From Litoditis marina (taxonomy: Eukaryota; Nematoda; Chromadorea; Rhabditida; Rhabditidae): 64,000 bases of DNA. Shown piece after piece: positions 1 to 13,211 of the stretch (its first letter is position 1; every line of letters begins with the position of its first letter). The DNA is taken from the NCBI GenBank assembly GCA_964036275.1, contig OZ038434.1, forward strand, positions 21,069,879-21,133,878. Reading direction: 5' to 3'. The notes beneath the pieces were generated by a model. The model saw only the letters and a program-made list of their open reading frames with translations. It did not search any database and was not told the DNA's origin. Position numbers and translations under genes: made by a program.

Positions 1-3000
1 GAAAACATTACCTTGGGACAAAAATTGGACAATCTGTCCACTTTCTGTCCCCAAGGATGTTGAAAACATTTCTTCGGGACAAAAATTGGACAACCTGTTT
101 ACTTTTTGTCTTCAGGAAACCAACTGGACAATCTGTCCACCTTTTGTCCTCAAGGATGTTGAAAACATTACCTTGGGACAAAAATTGGACAATCTGTCCA
201 CTTTCTGTCCCCAAGGATGTTGAAAACATTTCTTCGGGACAAAAATTGGACAACCTGTTTACTTTTTGTCTTCAGGAAACCAACTGGACAATCTGTCCAC
301 CTTTTGTCCTCAAGGATGTTGAAAACATTACCTCGGGACAAAAAGTGGACAACCTGTTTACTTTTTGTCTTCAAGAAACAAACTGGACAATCTGTCCACT
401 TTTTGTCCTCAAGGATGTTGAAAACATTCCCTCGGGACAAAATTGGACAACCTGTTTACTTTTTGTCTTTAGGAAACAAACTGGACAATCTGTCCACCTT
501 TTGTCCTCAAAGATCTCAAAAAAGATTCCTCAGGACTAAAATTGGACAACCTGTAAACTTTTTGTCTCCAGGAAACAAACTGGACAATCTGTCCACTTTT
601 TGTCCTCAAGGATATTGAAAAACTTTCCTCGGTACAAAAATTGGACAACCTGTTTACTTTTTGTCTTCAGGAAACCAACTGGACAATCTGTCCACCTTTT
701 GTCCTCAAGGATGTTGAAAACATTACCTCGGGACAAAAATTGGACAATCTGTTCACTTTTTGTCCTCAAGGATGTTGAAAACATTTCCTCGGGACAAAAA
801 TTGGACGACCTGTTCACTTTTTGTCTTCAGGAAACCAACTGGACAATCTGTCCACCTTTTGTCCTCAAGGATGTTGAAAACATTACCTTGGGACAAAAAT
901 TGGACAATCTGTCCACTTTCTGTCCCCAAGGATGTTGAAAACATTTCTTCGGGACAAAAATTGGACAACCTGTTTACTTTTTGTCTCCAGGAAACCAACT
1001 GGACAATCTGTCCACCTTTTGTCCTCAAGGATGTTGAAAACATTACCTCGGGACAAAAATTGGACAACCTGTTTACTTTTTGTCTTCAGGAAACAAACTG
1101 GACAATCTGTCCACTTTTTGTCCTCAAGGATGTTGAAAACATTTCCTCGGGACAAAAATTGGACAACATGTTAACTTTTTGTCTTTAGGAAACAAACTGG
1201 AAAATCTGTCCACTTTTTGTCCTCAAGGATATTGAAAAACTTTCCTCGGGACAAAAATTGGACAACCTGTTTAATTTTTGTCTTCAGGAAACAAACTGGA
1301 CAATCTGTCCACCTTTTGTCCTCAAGGATCTCGAAAAAGATTCCTCAGGACAAAAATTGGACAATCTGTTAACTCTTTGTCTTCAGGAAACAAACTGGAC
1401 AATCTGTCCACTTTTTGTCCTCAAGGATATTGAAAAACTTTCCTCGGGACAAAAATTGGACAACCTGTTTACTTTTTGTCTTCAGGAAACAAACTGGACA
1501 ATCTGTCCACTTTTTGTCCTCAAGGATGTTGAAAACATTACCTCGGGACAAAAAGTGGACAACCTGTTTACTTTTTGTCTTCAGGAAACAAACTGGACAA
1601 TCTGTCCACTTTTTGTCCTCAAGGATATTGAAAAACTTTCCTCGGGACAAAAATTGGACAACCTGTTTACTTTTTGTCTTCAGGAAACAAACTGGACAAT
1701 CTGTCCACCTTTTGTCCTCAAGGATCTCGAGAAAGATTCCTCAGGACAAAAATTGGACAACCTGTTAACTCTTTGTCTTCAGGAAACAAACTGGACAATC
1801 TGTCCACTTTTTGTCCTCAAGGATATTGAAAAACTTTCCTCGGGACAAAAATTGAACAACCTGTTTACTTTTTGTCTTCAGGAAACAAACTGGACAATCT
1901 GTCCACTTTTTGTCCTCAAGGATGTTGAAAACATTTCCTCGGGACAAAAATTGGACAACTTGTTTAATTTTTGTCTTCAGGAAACCAACTGGATAATCTG
2001 TCCACCTTTTGTCCTCAAGGATGTTGAAAACATTTCCTCGGGACAAAAATTGGACAACCTGTTTACTTTTTGTCTTTAGGAAACCAACTGGACTGGACAA
2101 TTTGTCCACCTTTTGTCCTCAAGGATGTTGAAAACATTACCTCGGGACAAAAATTGGACAATCTGTTCACTTTTTGTCCTCAAGGATGTTGAAAACATTT
2201 CCTCAGGACAAAAATTGGACAACCTGTTAACTCTTTGCCTTCAGGAAACAAACTGGACAATCTGTCCACTTTTTGTCCTCAAGGATATTGAAAAACTTTC
2301 CTCGGGACAAAAATTGGACAACCTGTTTACTTTTTGTCTTCAGGAAACAAACTGGACAATCTGTCCACCTTTTGTCCTCAAGGATCTCGAAAAAGATTCC
2401 TCAGGACAAAAATTGGACAACCTGTTAACTCTTTGTCTTCAGGAAACAAACTGGACAATCTGTCCACTTTTTGTCCTCAAGGATATTGAAAAACTTTCCT
2501 CGGGACAAAAATTGAACAACCTGTTTACTTTTTGTCTTCAGGAAACAAACTGGACAATCTGTCCACTTTTTGTCCTCAAGGATGTTGAAAACATTTCCTC
2601 GGGACAAAAATTGGACAACTTGTTTAATTTTTGTCTTCAGGAAACCAACTGGATAATCTGTCCACCTTTTGTCCTCAAGGATGTTGAAAACATTTCCTCG
2701 GGACAAAAATTGGACAACCTGTTTACTTTTTGTCTTTAGGAAACCAACTGGACGGGACAATCTGTCCACCTTTTGTCCTCAAGGATGTTGAAAACATTAC
2801 CTCGGGACAAAAATTGGACAATCTGCTCACTTTTTGTCCTCAAGGATGTTGAAAACATTTCCTCAGGACAAAAATTGGACAACCTGTTAACTCTTTGTCT
2901 TCAGGAAACAAACTGGACAATCTGTCCACTTTTTGTCCTCAAGGATATTGAAAAACTTTCCTCGGGACAAAAATTGGACAACCTGTTTACTTTTTGTCTT

Positions 3001-6000
3001 CAGGAAACAAACTGGACAATCTGTCCACTTTTTGTCCTCAAGGAGGTTGAAAACATTACCTCGGGACAAAAAGTGGACAACCTGTTTACTTTTTGTCTTC
3101 AGGAAACAAACTGGACAATCTGTCCACTTTTTGTCCTCAAGGACGTTGAAAACATTTCCTCGGGACAAAAATTGGACAACTTGTTTAATTTTTGTCTTCA
3201 GGAAACCAACTGGACAATCTGTCCACCTTTTGTCCTCAAGGATGTTGAAAACATTTCCTCGGGACAAAAATTGGACAACCTGTTTACTTTTTGTCTTCAG
3301 GAAACAAACTGGACAATCTGTCCACTTTTTGTCCTCAAGGATGTTGAAAACATTCCCTCGGGACAAAATTGGACAACCTGTTTACTTTTTGTCTTCAGGA
3401 AACAAACTGGACAATCTGTCCACCTTTTGTCCTCAAAGATCTCAAAAAAGATTCCTCAGGACAAAAATTGGACAACCTGTCAACTTTTTGTCTCCAGGAA
3501 ACAAACTGGACAATCTGTCCACTTTTTGTCCTCAAGGATATTGAAAAACTTTCCTCGGGACAAAAATTGGACAACCTGTTTACTTTTTGTCTTCAGGAAA
3601 CCAACTGGACTGGACAATCTGTCCACCTTTTGTCCTCAAGGATGTTGAAAACATTACCTCGGGACAAAAATTGGACAATCTGTTTACTTTTTGTCTTCAG
3701 GAAACAAACTGGACAATCTGTCCACCTTTTGTCCTCAAAGATCTCAAAAAAGATTCCTCAGGACAAAAATTGGACAACCTGTTAACTCTTTGTCTTCAGG
3801 AAACAAACTGGACAATCTGTCCACTTTTTGTCCTCAAGGATATTGAAAAACTTTCCTCGGGACAAAAATTGGACAACCTGTTTACTTTTTGTCTTCAGGA
3901 AACAAACTGGACAATCTGTCCACCTTTTGTCCTCAAGGATCTCGAAAAAGATTCCTCAGGACAAAAATTGGACAACCTGTTAACTCTTTGTCTTCAGGAA
4001 ACAAACTGGACAATCTGTCCACTTTTTGTCCTCAAGGATATTGAAAAACTTTCCTCGGGACAAAAATTGGACAACCTGTTTACTTTTTGTCTTTAGGAAA
4101 CCAACTGGACTGGACAATCTGTCCACCTTTTGTCCTCAAGGATGTTGAAAACATTACCTCGGGACAAAAATTGGACAATCTGTTCACTTTTTGTCCTCAA
4201 GGATGTTGAAAACATTTCCTCAGGACAAAAATTGGACAACCTGTTAACTCTTTGTCTTCAGGAAACAAACTGGACAATCTGTCCACTTTTTGTCCTCAAG
4301 GATATTGAAAAACTTTCCTCGGGACAAAAATTGGACAACCTGTTTACTTTTTGTCTTCAGGAAACAAACTGGACAATCTGTCCACCTTTTGTCCTCAAGG
4401 ATCTCGAAAAAGATTCCTCAGGACAAAAATTGGACAACCTGTTAACTCTTTGTCTTCAGGAAACAAACTGGACAATCTGTCCACTTTTTGTCCTCAAGGA
4501 TATTGAAAAACTTTCCTCGGGACAAAAATTGAACAACCTGTTTACTTTTTGTCTTCAGGAAACAAACTGGACAATCTGTCCACTTTTTGTCCTCAAGAAT
4601 GTTGAAAACATTTCCTCGGGACAAAAATTGGACAACTTGTTTAATTTTTGTCTTCAGGAAACCAACTGGATAATCTGTCCACCTTTTGTCCTCAAGGATG
4701 TTGAAAACATTTCCTCGGGACAAAAATTGGACAACTTGTTTAATTTTTGTCTTCAGGAAACCAACTGGACAATCTGTCCACCTTTTGTCCTCAAGGATGT
4801 TGAAAACATTTCCTCGGGACAAAAATTGGACAACCTGTTTACTTTTTGTCTTCAGGAAACAAACTGGACAATCTGTCCACTTTTTGTCCTCAAGGATGTT
4901 GAAAACATTCCCTCGGGACAAAATTGGACAACCTGTTTACTTTTTGTCTTCAGGAAACAAACTGGACAATCTGTCCACCTTTTGTCCTCAAAGATCTCAA
5001 AAAAGATTCCTCAGGACAAAAATTGGACAACCTGTCAACTTTTTGTCTCCAGGAAACAAACTGGACAATCTGTCCACTTTTTGTCCTCAAAGATATTGAA
5101 AAACTTTCCTCGGGACAAAAATTGGACAACCTGTTTACTTTTTGTCTTCAGGAAACCAACTGGACTGGACAATCTGTCCACCTTTTGTCCTCAAGGATGT
5201 TGAAAACATTACCTCGGGACAAAAATTGGACAATCTGTTTACTTTTTGTCTTCAGGAAACAAACTGGACAATCTGTCCACCTTTTGTCCTCAAAGATCTC
5301 AAAAAAGATTCCTCAGGACAAAAATTGGACAACCTGTTAACTCTTTGTCTTCAGGAAACAAACTGGACAATCTGTCCACCTTTTGTCCTCAAGGATCTCG
5401 AAAAAGATTCCTCAGGACAAAAATTGGACAACCTGTTAACTCTTTGTCTTCAGGAAACAAACTGGACAATCTGTCCACTTTTTGTCCTCAAGGATATTGA
5501 AAACATTTCCTCGGGACAAAAATTGGACAACCTGTTTACTTTTTGTCTTTAGGAAACCAACTGGACGGGACAATCTGTCCACCTTTTGTCCTCAAGGATG
5601 TTGAAAACATTACCTCGGGACAAAAATTGGACAATCTGTTCATTTTTTGTCCTCAAGGATGTTGAAAACATTTCCTCAGGACAAAAATTGGACAACCTGT
5701 TAACTCTTTGTCTTCAGGAAACAAACTGGACAATCTGTCCACTTTTTGTCCTCAAGGATATTGAAAAACTTTCCTCGGGACAAAAATTGGACAACCTGTT
5801 TACTTTTTGTCTTCAGGAAACAAACTGGACAATCTGTCCACTTTTTGTCCTCAAGGAGGTTGAAAACATTACCTCGGGACAAAAAGTGGACAACCTGTTT
5901 ACTTTTTGTCTTCAGGAAACAAACTGGACAATCTGTTCACTTTTTGTCCTCAAGGATGTTGAAAACATTTCCTCGGGACAAAAATTGGACAACTTGTTTA

Positions 6001-9000
6001 ATTTTTGTCTTCAGGAAACCAACTGGACAATCTGTCCACCTTTTGTCCTCAAGGATGTTGAAAACATTTCCTCGGGACAAAAATTGGACAACCTGTTTAC
6101 TTTTTGTCTTCAGGAAACAAACTGGACAATCTGTCCACTTTTTGTCCTCAAGGATGTTGAAAACATTCCCTCGGGACAAAATTGGACAACCTGTTTACTT
6201 TTTGTCTTCAGGAAACAAACTGGACAATCTGTCCACCTTTTGTCCTCAAAGATCTCAAAAAAGATTCCTCAGGACAAAAATTGGACAACCTGTCAACTTT
6301 TTGTCTCCAGGAAACAAACTGGACAATCTGTCCACTTTTTGTCCTCAAGGATATTGAAAAACTTTCCTCGGGACAAAAATTGGACAACCTGTTTACTTTT
6401 TGTCTTCAGGAAACCAACTGGACTGGACAATCTGTCCACCCTTTGTCCTCAAGGATGTTGAAAACATTACCTCGGGACAAAAATTGGACAATCTGTTTAC
6501 TTTTTGTCTTCAGGAAACAAACTGGACAATCTGTCCACCTTTTGTCCTCAAAGATCTCAAAAAAGATTCCTCAGGACAAAAATTGGACAACCTGTTAACT
6601 CTTTGTCTTCAGGAAACAAACTGGACAATCTGTCCACTTTTTGTCCTCAAGGATATTGAAAAACTTTCCTCGGGACAAAAATTGGACAACCTGTTTACTT
6701 TTTGTCTTCAGGAAACAAACTGGACAATCTGTCCACCTTTTGTCCTCAAGGATCTCGAAAAAGATTCCTCAGGACAAAAATTGGACAACCTGTTAACTCT
6801 TTGTCTTCAGGAAACAAACTGGACAATCTGTCCACTTTTTGTCCTCAAGGATATTGAAAAACTTTCCTCGGGACAAAAATTGGACAACCTGTTTACTTTT
6901 TGTCTTTAGGAAACCAACTGGACTGGACAATCTGTCCACCTTTTGTCCTCAAGGATGTTGAAAACATTACCTCGGGACAAAAATTGGACAATCTGTTCAC
7001 TTTTTGTCCTCAAGGATGTTGAAAACATTTCCTCAGGACAAAAATTGGACAACCTGTTAACTCTTTGTCTTCAGGAAACAAACTGGACAATCTGTCCACT
7101 TTTTGTCCTCAAGGATATTGAAAAACTTTCCTCGGGACAAAAATTGGACAACCTGTTTACTTTTTGTCTTCAGGAAACAAACTGGACAATCTGTCCACCT
7201 TTTGTCCTCAAGGATCTCGAAAAAGATTCCTCAGGACAAAAATTGGACAACCTGTTAACTCTTTGTCTTCAGGAAACAAACTGGACAATCTGTCCACTTT
7301 TTGTCCTCAAGGATATTGAAAAACTTTCCTCGGGACAAAAATTGAACAACCTGTTTACTTTTTGTCTTCAGGAAACAAACTGGACAATCTGTCCACTTTT
7401 TGTCCTCAAGGATGTTGAAAACATTTCCTCGGGACAAAAATTGGACAACTTGTTTAATTTTTGTCTTCAGGAAACCAACTGGATAATCTGTCCACCTTTT
7501 GTCCTCAAGGATGTTGAAAACATTTCCTCGGGACAAAAATTGGACAACCTGTTTACTTTTTGTCTTTAGGAAACCAACTGGACGGGACAATCTGTCCACC
7601 TTTTGTCCTCAAGGATGTTGAAAACATTACCTCGGGACAAAAATTGGACAATCTGTTCACTTTTTGTCCTCAAGGATGTTGAAAACATTTCCTCAGGACA
7701 AAAATTGGACAACCTGTTAACTCTTTGTCTTCAGGAAACAAACTGGACAATCTGTCCACTTTTTGTCCTCAAGGATATTGAAAAACTTTCCTCGGGACAA
7801 AAATTGGACAACCTGTTTACTTTTTGTCTTCAGGAAACAAACTGGACAATCTGTCCACTTTTTGTCCTCAAGGAGGTTGAAAACATTACCTCGGGACAAA
7901 AAGTGGACAACCTGTTTACTTTTTGTCTTCAGGAAACAAACTGGACAATCTGTCCACTTTTTGTCCTCAAGGATGTTGAAAACATTTCCTCGGGACAAAA
8001 ATTGGACAACTTGTTTAATTTTTGTCTTCAGGAAACCAACTGGACAATCTGTCCACCTTTTGTCCTCAAGGATGTTGAAAACATTTCCTCGGGACAAAAA
8101 TTGGACAACCTGTTTACTTTTTGTCTTCAGGAAACAAACTGGACAATCTGTCCACTTTTTGTCCTCAAGGATGTTGAAAACATTCCCTCGGGACAAAATT
8201 GGACAACCTGTTTACTTTTTGTCTTCAGGAAACAAACTGGACAATCTGTCCACCTTTTGTCCTCAAAGATCTCAAAAAAGATTCCTCAGGACAAAAATTG
8301 GACAACCTGTCAACTTTTTGTCTCCAGGAAACAAACTGGACAATCTGTCCACTTTTTGTCCTCAAAGATATTGAAAAACTTTCCTCGGGACAAAAATTGG
8401 ACAACCTGTTTACTTTTTGTCTTCAGAAAACCAACTGGACTGGACAATCTGTCCACCTTTTGTCCTCAAGGATGTTGAAAACATTACCTCGGGACAAAAA
8501 TTGGACAATCTGTTTACTTTTTGTCTTCAGGAAACAAACTGGACAATCTGTCCACCTTTTGTCCTCAAAGATCTCAAAAAAGATTCCTCAGGACAAAAAT
8601 TGGACAACCTGTTAACTCTTTGTCTTCAGGAAACAAACTGGACAATCTGTCCACTTTTTGTCCTCAAGGATATTGAAAAACTTTCCTCGGGACAAAAATT
8701 GGACAACCTGTTTACTTTTTGTCTTCAGGAAACAAACTGGACAATCTGTCCACCTTTTGTCCTCAAAGATCTCAAAAAAGATTCCTCAGGACAAAAATTG
8801 GACAACCTGTTAACTCTTTGTCTTCAGGAAACAAACTGGACAATCTGTCCACTTTTTGTCCTCAAGGATATTGAAAAACTTTCCTCGGGACAAAAATTGG
8901 ACAACCTGTTTACTTTTTGTCTTCAGGAAACAAACTGGACAATCTGTCCACTTTTTGTCCTCAAGGATGTTGAAAACATTTCCTCGGGACAAAAATTGGA

Positions 9001-12000
9001 CAACTTGTTTAATTTTTGTCTTCAGGAAACCAACTGGACAATCTGTCCACCTTTTGTCCTCAAGGATGTTGAAAACATTTCCTCGGGACAAAAATTGGAC
9101 AACCTGTTTACTTTTTGTCTTCAGGAAACAAACTGGACAATCTGTCCACTTTTTGTCCTCAAGGATGTTGAAAACATTCCCTCGGGACAAAATTGGACAA
9201 CCTGTTTACTTTTTGTCTTCAGGAAACAAACTGGACAATCTGTCCACCTTTTGTCCTCAAAGATCTCAAAAAAGATTCCTCAGGACAAAAATTGGACAAC
9301 CTGTCAACTTTTTGTCTCCAGGAAACAAACTGGACAATCTGTCCACTTTTTGTCCTCAAAGATATTGAAAAACTTTCCTCGGGACAAAAATTGGACAACC
9401 TGTTTACTTTTTGTCTTCAGAAAACCAACTGGACTGGACAATCTGTCCACCTTTTGTCCTCAAGGATGTTGAAAACATTACCTCGGGACAAAAATTGGAC
9501 AATCTGTTTACTTTTTGTCTTCAGGAAACAAACTGGACAATCTGTCCACCTTTTGTCCTCAAAGATCTCAAAAAAGATTCCTCAGGACAAAAATTGGACA
9601 ACCTGTTAACTCTTTGTCTTCAGGAAACAAACTGGACAATCTGTCCACTTTTTGTCCTCAAGGATATTGAAAAACTTTCCTCGGGACAAAAATTGGACAA
9701 CCTGTTTACTTTTTGTCTTCAGGAAACAAACTGGACAATCTGTCCACCTTTTGTCCTCAAGGATCTCGAAAAAGATTCCTCAGGACAAAAATTGGACAAC
9801 CTGTTAACTCTTTGTCTTCAGGAAACAAACTGGACAATCTGTCCACTTTTTGTCCTCAAGGATATTGAAAAACTTTCCTCGGGACAAAAATTGAACAACC
9901 TGTTTACTTTTTGTCTTCAGGAAACAAACTGGACAATCTGTCCACTTTTTGTCCTCAAGGATGTTGAAAACATTTCCTCGGGACAAAAATTGGACAACTT
10001 GTTTAATTTTTGTCTTCAGGAAACCAACTGGATAATCTGTCCACCTTTTGTCCTCAAGGATGTTGAAAACATTTCCTCGGGACAAAAATTGGACAACCTG
10101 TTTACTTTTTGTCTTTAGGAAACCAACTGGACGGGACAATCTGTCCACCTTTTGTCCTCAAGGATGTTGAAAACATTACCTCGGGACAAAAATTGGACAA
10201 TCTGTTCACTTTTTGTCCTCAAGGATGTTGAAAACATTTCCTCAGGACAAAAATTGGACAACCTGTTAACTCTTTGTCTTCAGGAAACAAACTGGACAAT
10301 CTGTCCACTTTTTGTCCTCAAGGATATTGAAAAACTTTCCTCGGGACAAAAATTGGACAACCTGTTACTTTTTGTCTTCAGGAAACAAACTGGACAATCT
10401 GTCCACTTTTTGTCCTCAAGGAGGTTGAAAACATTACCTCGGGACAAAAAGTGGACAACCTGTTTACTTTTTGTCTTCAGGAAACAAACTGGACAATCTG
10501 TCCACTTTTTGTCCTCAAGGATGTTGAAAACATTTCCTCGGGACAAAAATTGGACAACTTGTTTAATTTTTGTCTTCAGGAAACCAACTGGACAATCTGT
10601 CCACCTTTTGTCCTCAAGGATGTTGAAAACATTTCCTCGGGACAAAAATTGGACAACCTGTTTACTTTTTGTCTTCAGGAAACAAACTGGACAATCTGTC
10701 CACTTTTTGTCCTCAAGGATGTTGAAAACATTCCCTCGGGACAAAATTGGACAACCTGTTTACTTTTTGTCTTCAGGAAACAAACTGGACAATCTGTCCA
10801 CCTTTTGTCCTCAAAGATCTCAAAAAAGATTCCTCAGGACAAAAATTGGACAACCTGTCAACTTTTTGTCTCCAGGAAACAAACTGGACAATCTGTCCAC
10901 TTTTTGTCCTCAAGGATATTGAAAAACTTTCCTCGGGACAAAAATTGGACAACCTGTTTACTTTTTGTCTTCAGGAAACCAACTGGACTGGACAATCTGT
11001 CCACCTTTTGTCCTCAAGGATGTTGAAAACATTACCTCGGGACAAAAATTGGACAATCTGTTTACTTTTTGTCTTCAGGAAACAAACTGGACAATCTGTC
11101 CACCTTTTGTCCTCAAAGATCTCAAAAAAGATTCCTCAGGACAAAAATTGGACAACCTGTCAACTTTTTGTCTCCAGGAAACAAACTGGACAATCTGTCC
11201 ACTTTTTGTCCTCAAGGATATTGAAAAAGATTCCTCAGGACAAAAATTGGACAACCTGTTAACTCTTTGTCTTCAGGAAACAAACTGGACAATCTGTCCA
11301 CTTTTTGTCCTCAAGGATATTGAAAAACTTTCCTCGGGACAAACATTGGACAACCTGTTTACTTTTTGTCTTCAGGAAACAAACTGGACAATCTGTCCAC
11401 TTTTTGTCCTCAAGGATGTTGAAAACATTACCTCGGGACAAAAAGTGGACAACCTGTTTACTTTTTGTCTTCAGGAAACAAACTGGACAATCTGTCCACT
11501 TTTTGTCCTCAAGGATGTTGAAAACATTTCCTCGGGACAAAAATTGGACAACTTGTTTAATTTTTGTCTTCAGGAAACCAACTGGACAATCTGTCCCCCT
11601 TTTGTCCTCAAGGATGTTGAAAACATTTCCTCGGGACAAAAATTGGACAACCTGTTTACTTTTTGTCTTTAGGAAACCAACTGGACTGGACAATCTGTCC
11701 ACCTTTTGTCCTCAAGGATGTTGAAAACATTACCTCGGGACAAAAATTGGACAATCTGTTCACTTTTTGTCCTCAAGGATGTTGAAAACATTTCCTCAGG
11801 ACAAAAATTGGACAACCTGTTAACTCTTTGTCTTCAGGAAACAAACTGGACAATCTGTCCACTTTTTGTCCTCAAGGATATTGAAAAACTTTCCTCGGGA
11901 CAACAATTGGACAACCTGTTTACTTTTTGTCTTCAGGAAACAAACTGGACAATCTGTCCACTTTTTGTCCTCAAGGATGTTGAAAACATTACCTCGGGAC

Positions 12001-13211
12001 AAAAAGTGGACAACCTGTTTACTTTTTGTCTTCAGGAAACAAACTGGACAATCTGTCCACTTTTGTCCTCAAGGATGTTGAAAACATTTCCTCGGGACAA
12101 AAATTGGACAACTTGTTTAATTTTTGTCTCCAGGAAACCAACTGGACAATCTGTCCACCTTTTGTCCTCAAGGATGTTGAAAACATTTCCTCGGGACAAA
12201 AATTGGACAACCTGTTTACTTTTGTCTTCAGGAAACAAACTGGACAATCTGTCCACTTTTTGTCCTCAAGGATGTTGAAAACATTCCCTCGGGACAAAAT
12301 TGGACAACCTGTTTACTTTTTGTCTTTAGGAAACAAACTGGACAATCTGTCCACCTTTTGTCCTCAAAGATCTCAAAAAAGATTCCTCAGGACAAAAATT
12401 GGACAACCTGTCAACTTTTTGTCTCCAGGAAACAAACTGGACAATCTGTCCACTTTTTGTCCTCAAGGATATTGAAAAACTTTCCTCGGGACAAAAATTG
12501 GACAACCTGTTTACTTTTTGTCTTCAGGAAACCAACTGGACTGGACAATCTGTCCACCTTTTGTCCTCAAGGATGTTGAAAACATTACCTCGGGACAAAA
12601 ATTGGACAATCTGTCCACTTTCTGTCCCCAAGGATGTTGAAAACATTTCTTCGGGACAAAAATTGGACAACCTGTTTATTTTTTGTCTTCAGGAAACAAA
12701 CTGGACAATCTGTCCACTTTTTGTCCTCAAGGATATTGAAAAACTTTCCTCGGGACAAAAATTGGACAACCTGTTTACTTTTTGTCTTCAGGAAACAAAC
12801 TGGACAATCTGTCCACTTTTTGTCCTCAAGGATGTTGAAAACATTTCCTCGGGACAAAAATTGGACGACCTGTTCACTTTTTGTCTTCAGGAAACCAAAT
12901 GGACAATCTGTCCACCTTTTGTCCTCAAGGATGTTGAAAACATTACCTTGGGACAAAAATTGGACAATCTGTCCACTTTCTGTCCCCAAGGATGTTGAAA
13001 ACATTTCTTCGGGACAAAAATTGGACAACCTGTTTACTTTTTGTCTTCAGGAAACCAACTGGACAATCTGTCCACCTTTCGTCCTCAAGGATGTTGAAAA
13101 CATTTCCTCGGGACAAAAATTGGACAACTTGTTTAATTTTTGTCTTCAGGAAACCAACTGGACAATCTGTCCACCTTTTGTCCTCAAGGATGTTGAAAAC
13201 ATTTCCTCGGG
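1..13211 (+). repeat. Satellite A, block 1 (99-bp / 61-bp monomers)
   Basis: Uninterrupted tandem array. The full monomer is 99 bp (for example 62 to 160) and is mixed with a 61-bp form (1 to 61) that lacks 38 bp between two GGACAA direct repeats. Each monomer has internal dyad symmetry: TGGACA-atc-TGTCCA (26-40), ATGTT-gaa-AACAT (57-69), and outer arms TTTTGTCC / GGACAAAA. Three flavours differ around the GAAAA core: gatgttgaaaacatt, gatattgaaaaactt and gatctcgaaaaagatt. A 5-bp duplication (TGGACTGGACAA) marks some block joints. Because 99 is a multiple of 3, long open frames occur on both strands. They have no start context, no conserved protein and no coding logic, and are not genes. Orientation is called + for the strand carrying GTCTTCAGGAAAC. 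Confidence 0.97.
2113..10151 (+). repeat. Higher-order repeat blocks within satellite A
   Basis: Monomer variants recur in a fixed order. Block starts carrying the same series of variants lie at 2113, 2773, 4130, 5586, 6943, 7603 and 10152. Spacings of 660 bp (2113 to 2773 and 6943 to 7603) and 1357 bp (2773 to 4130 and 5586 to 6943) are each seen twice. 660 equals six 99-bp units plus one 61-bp unit plus a 5-bp duplication. The pattern shows amplification of multi-monomer blocks by unequal exchange rather than monomer by monomer. Confidence 0.8.
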
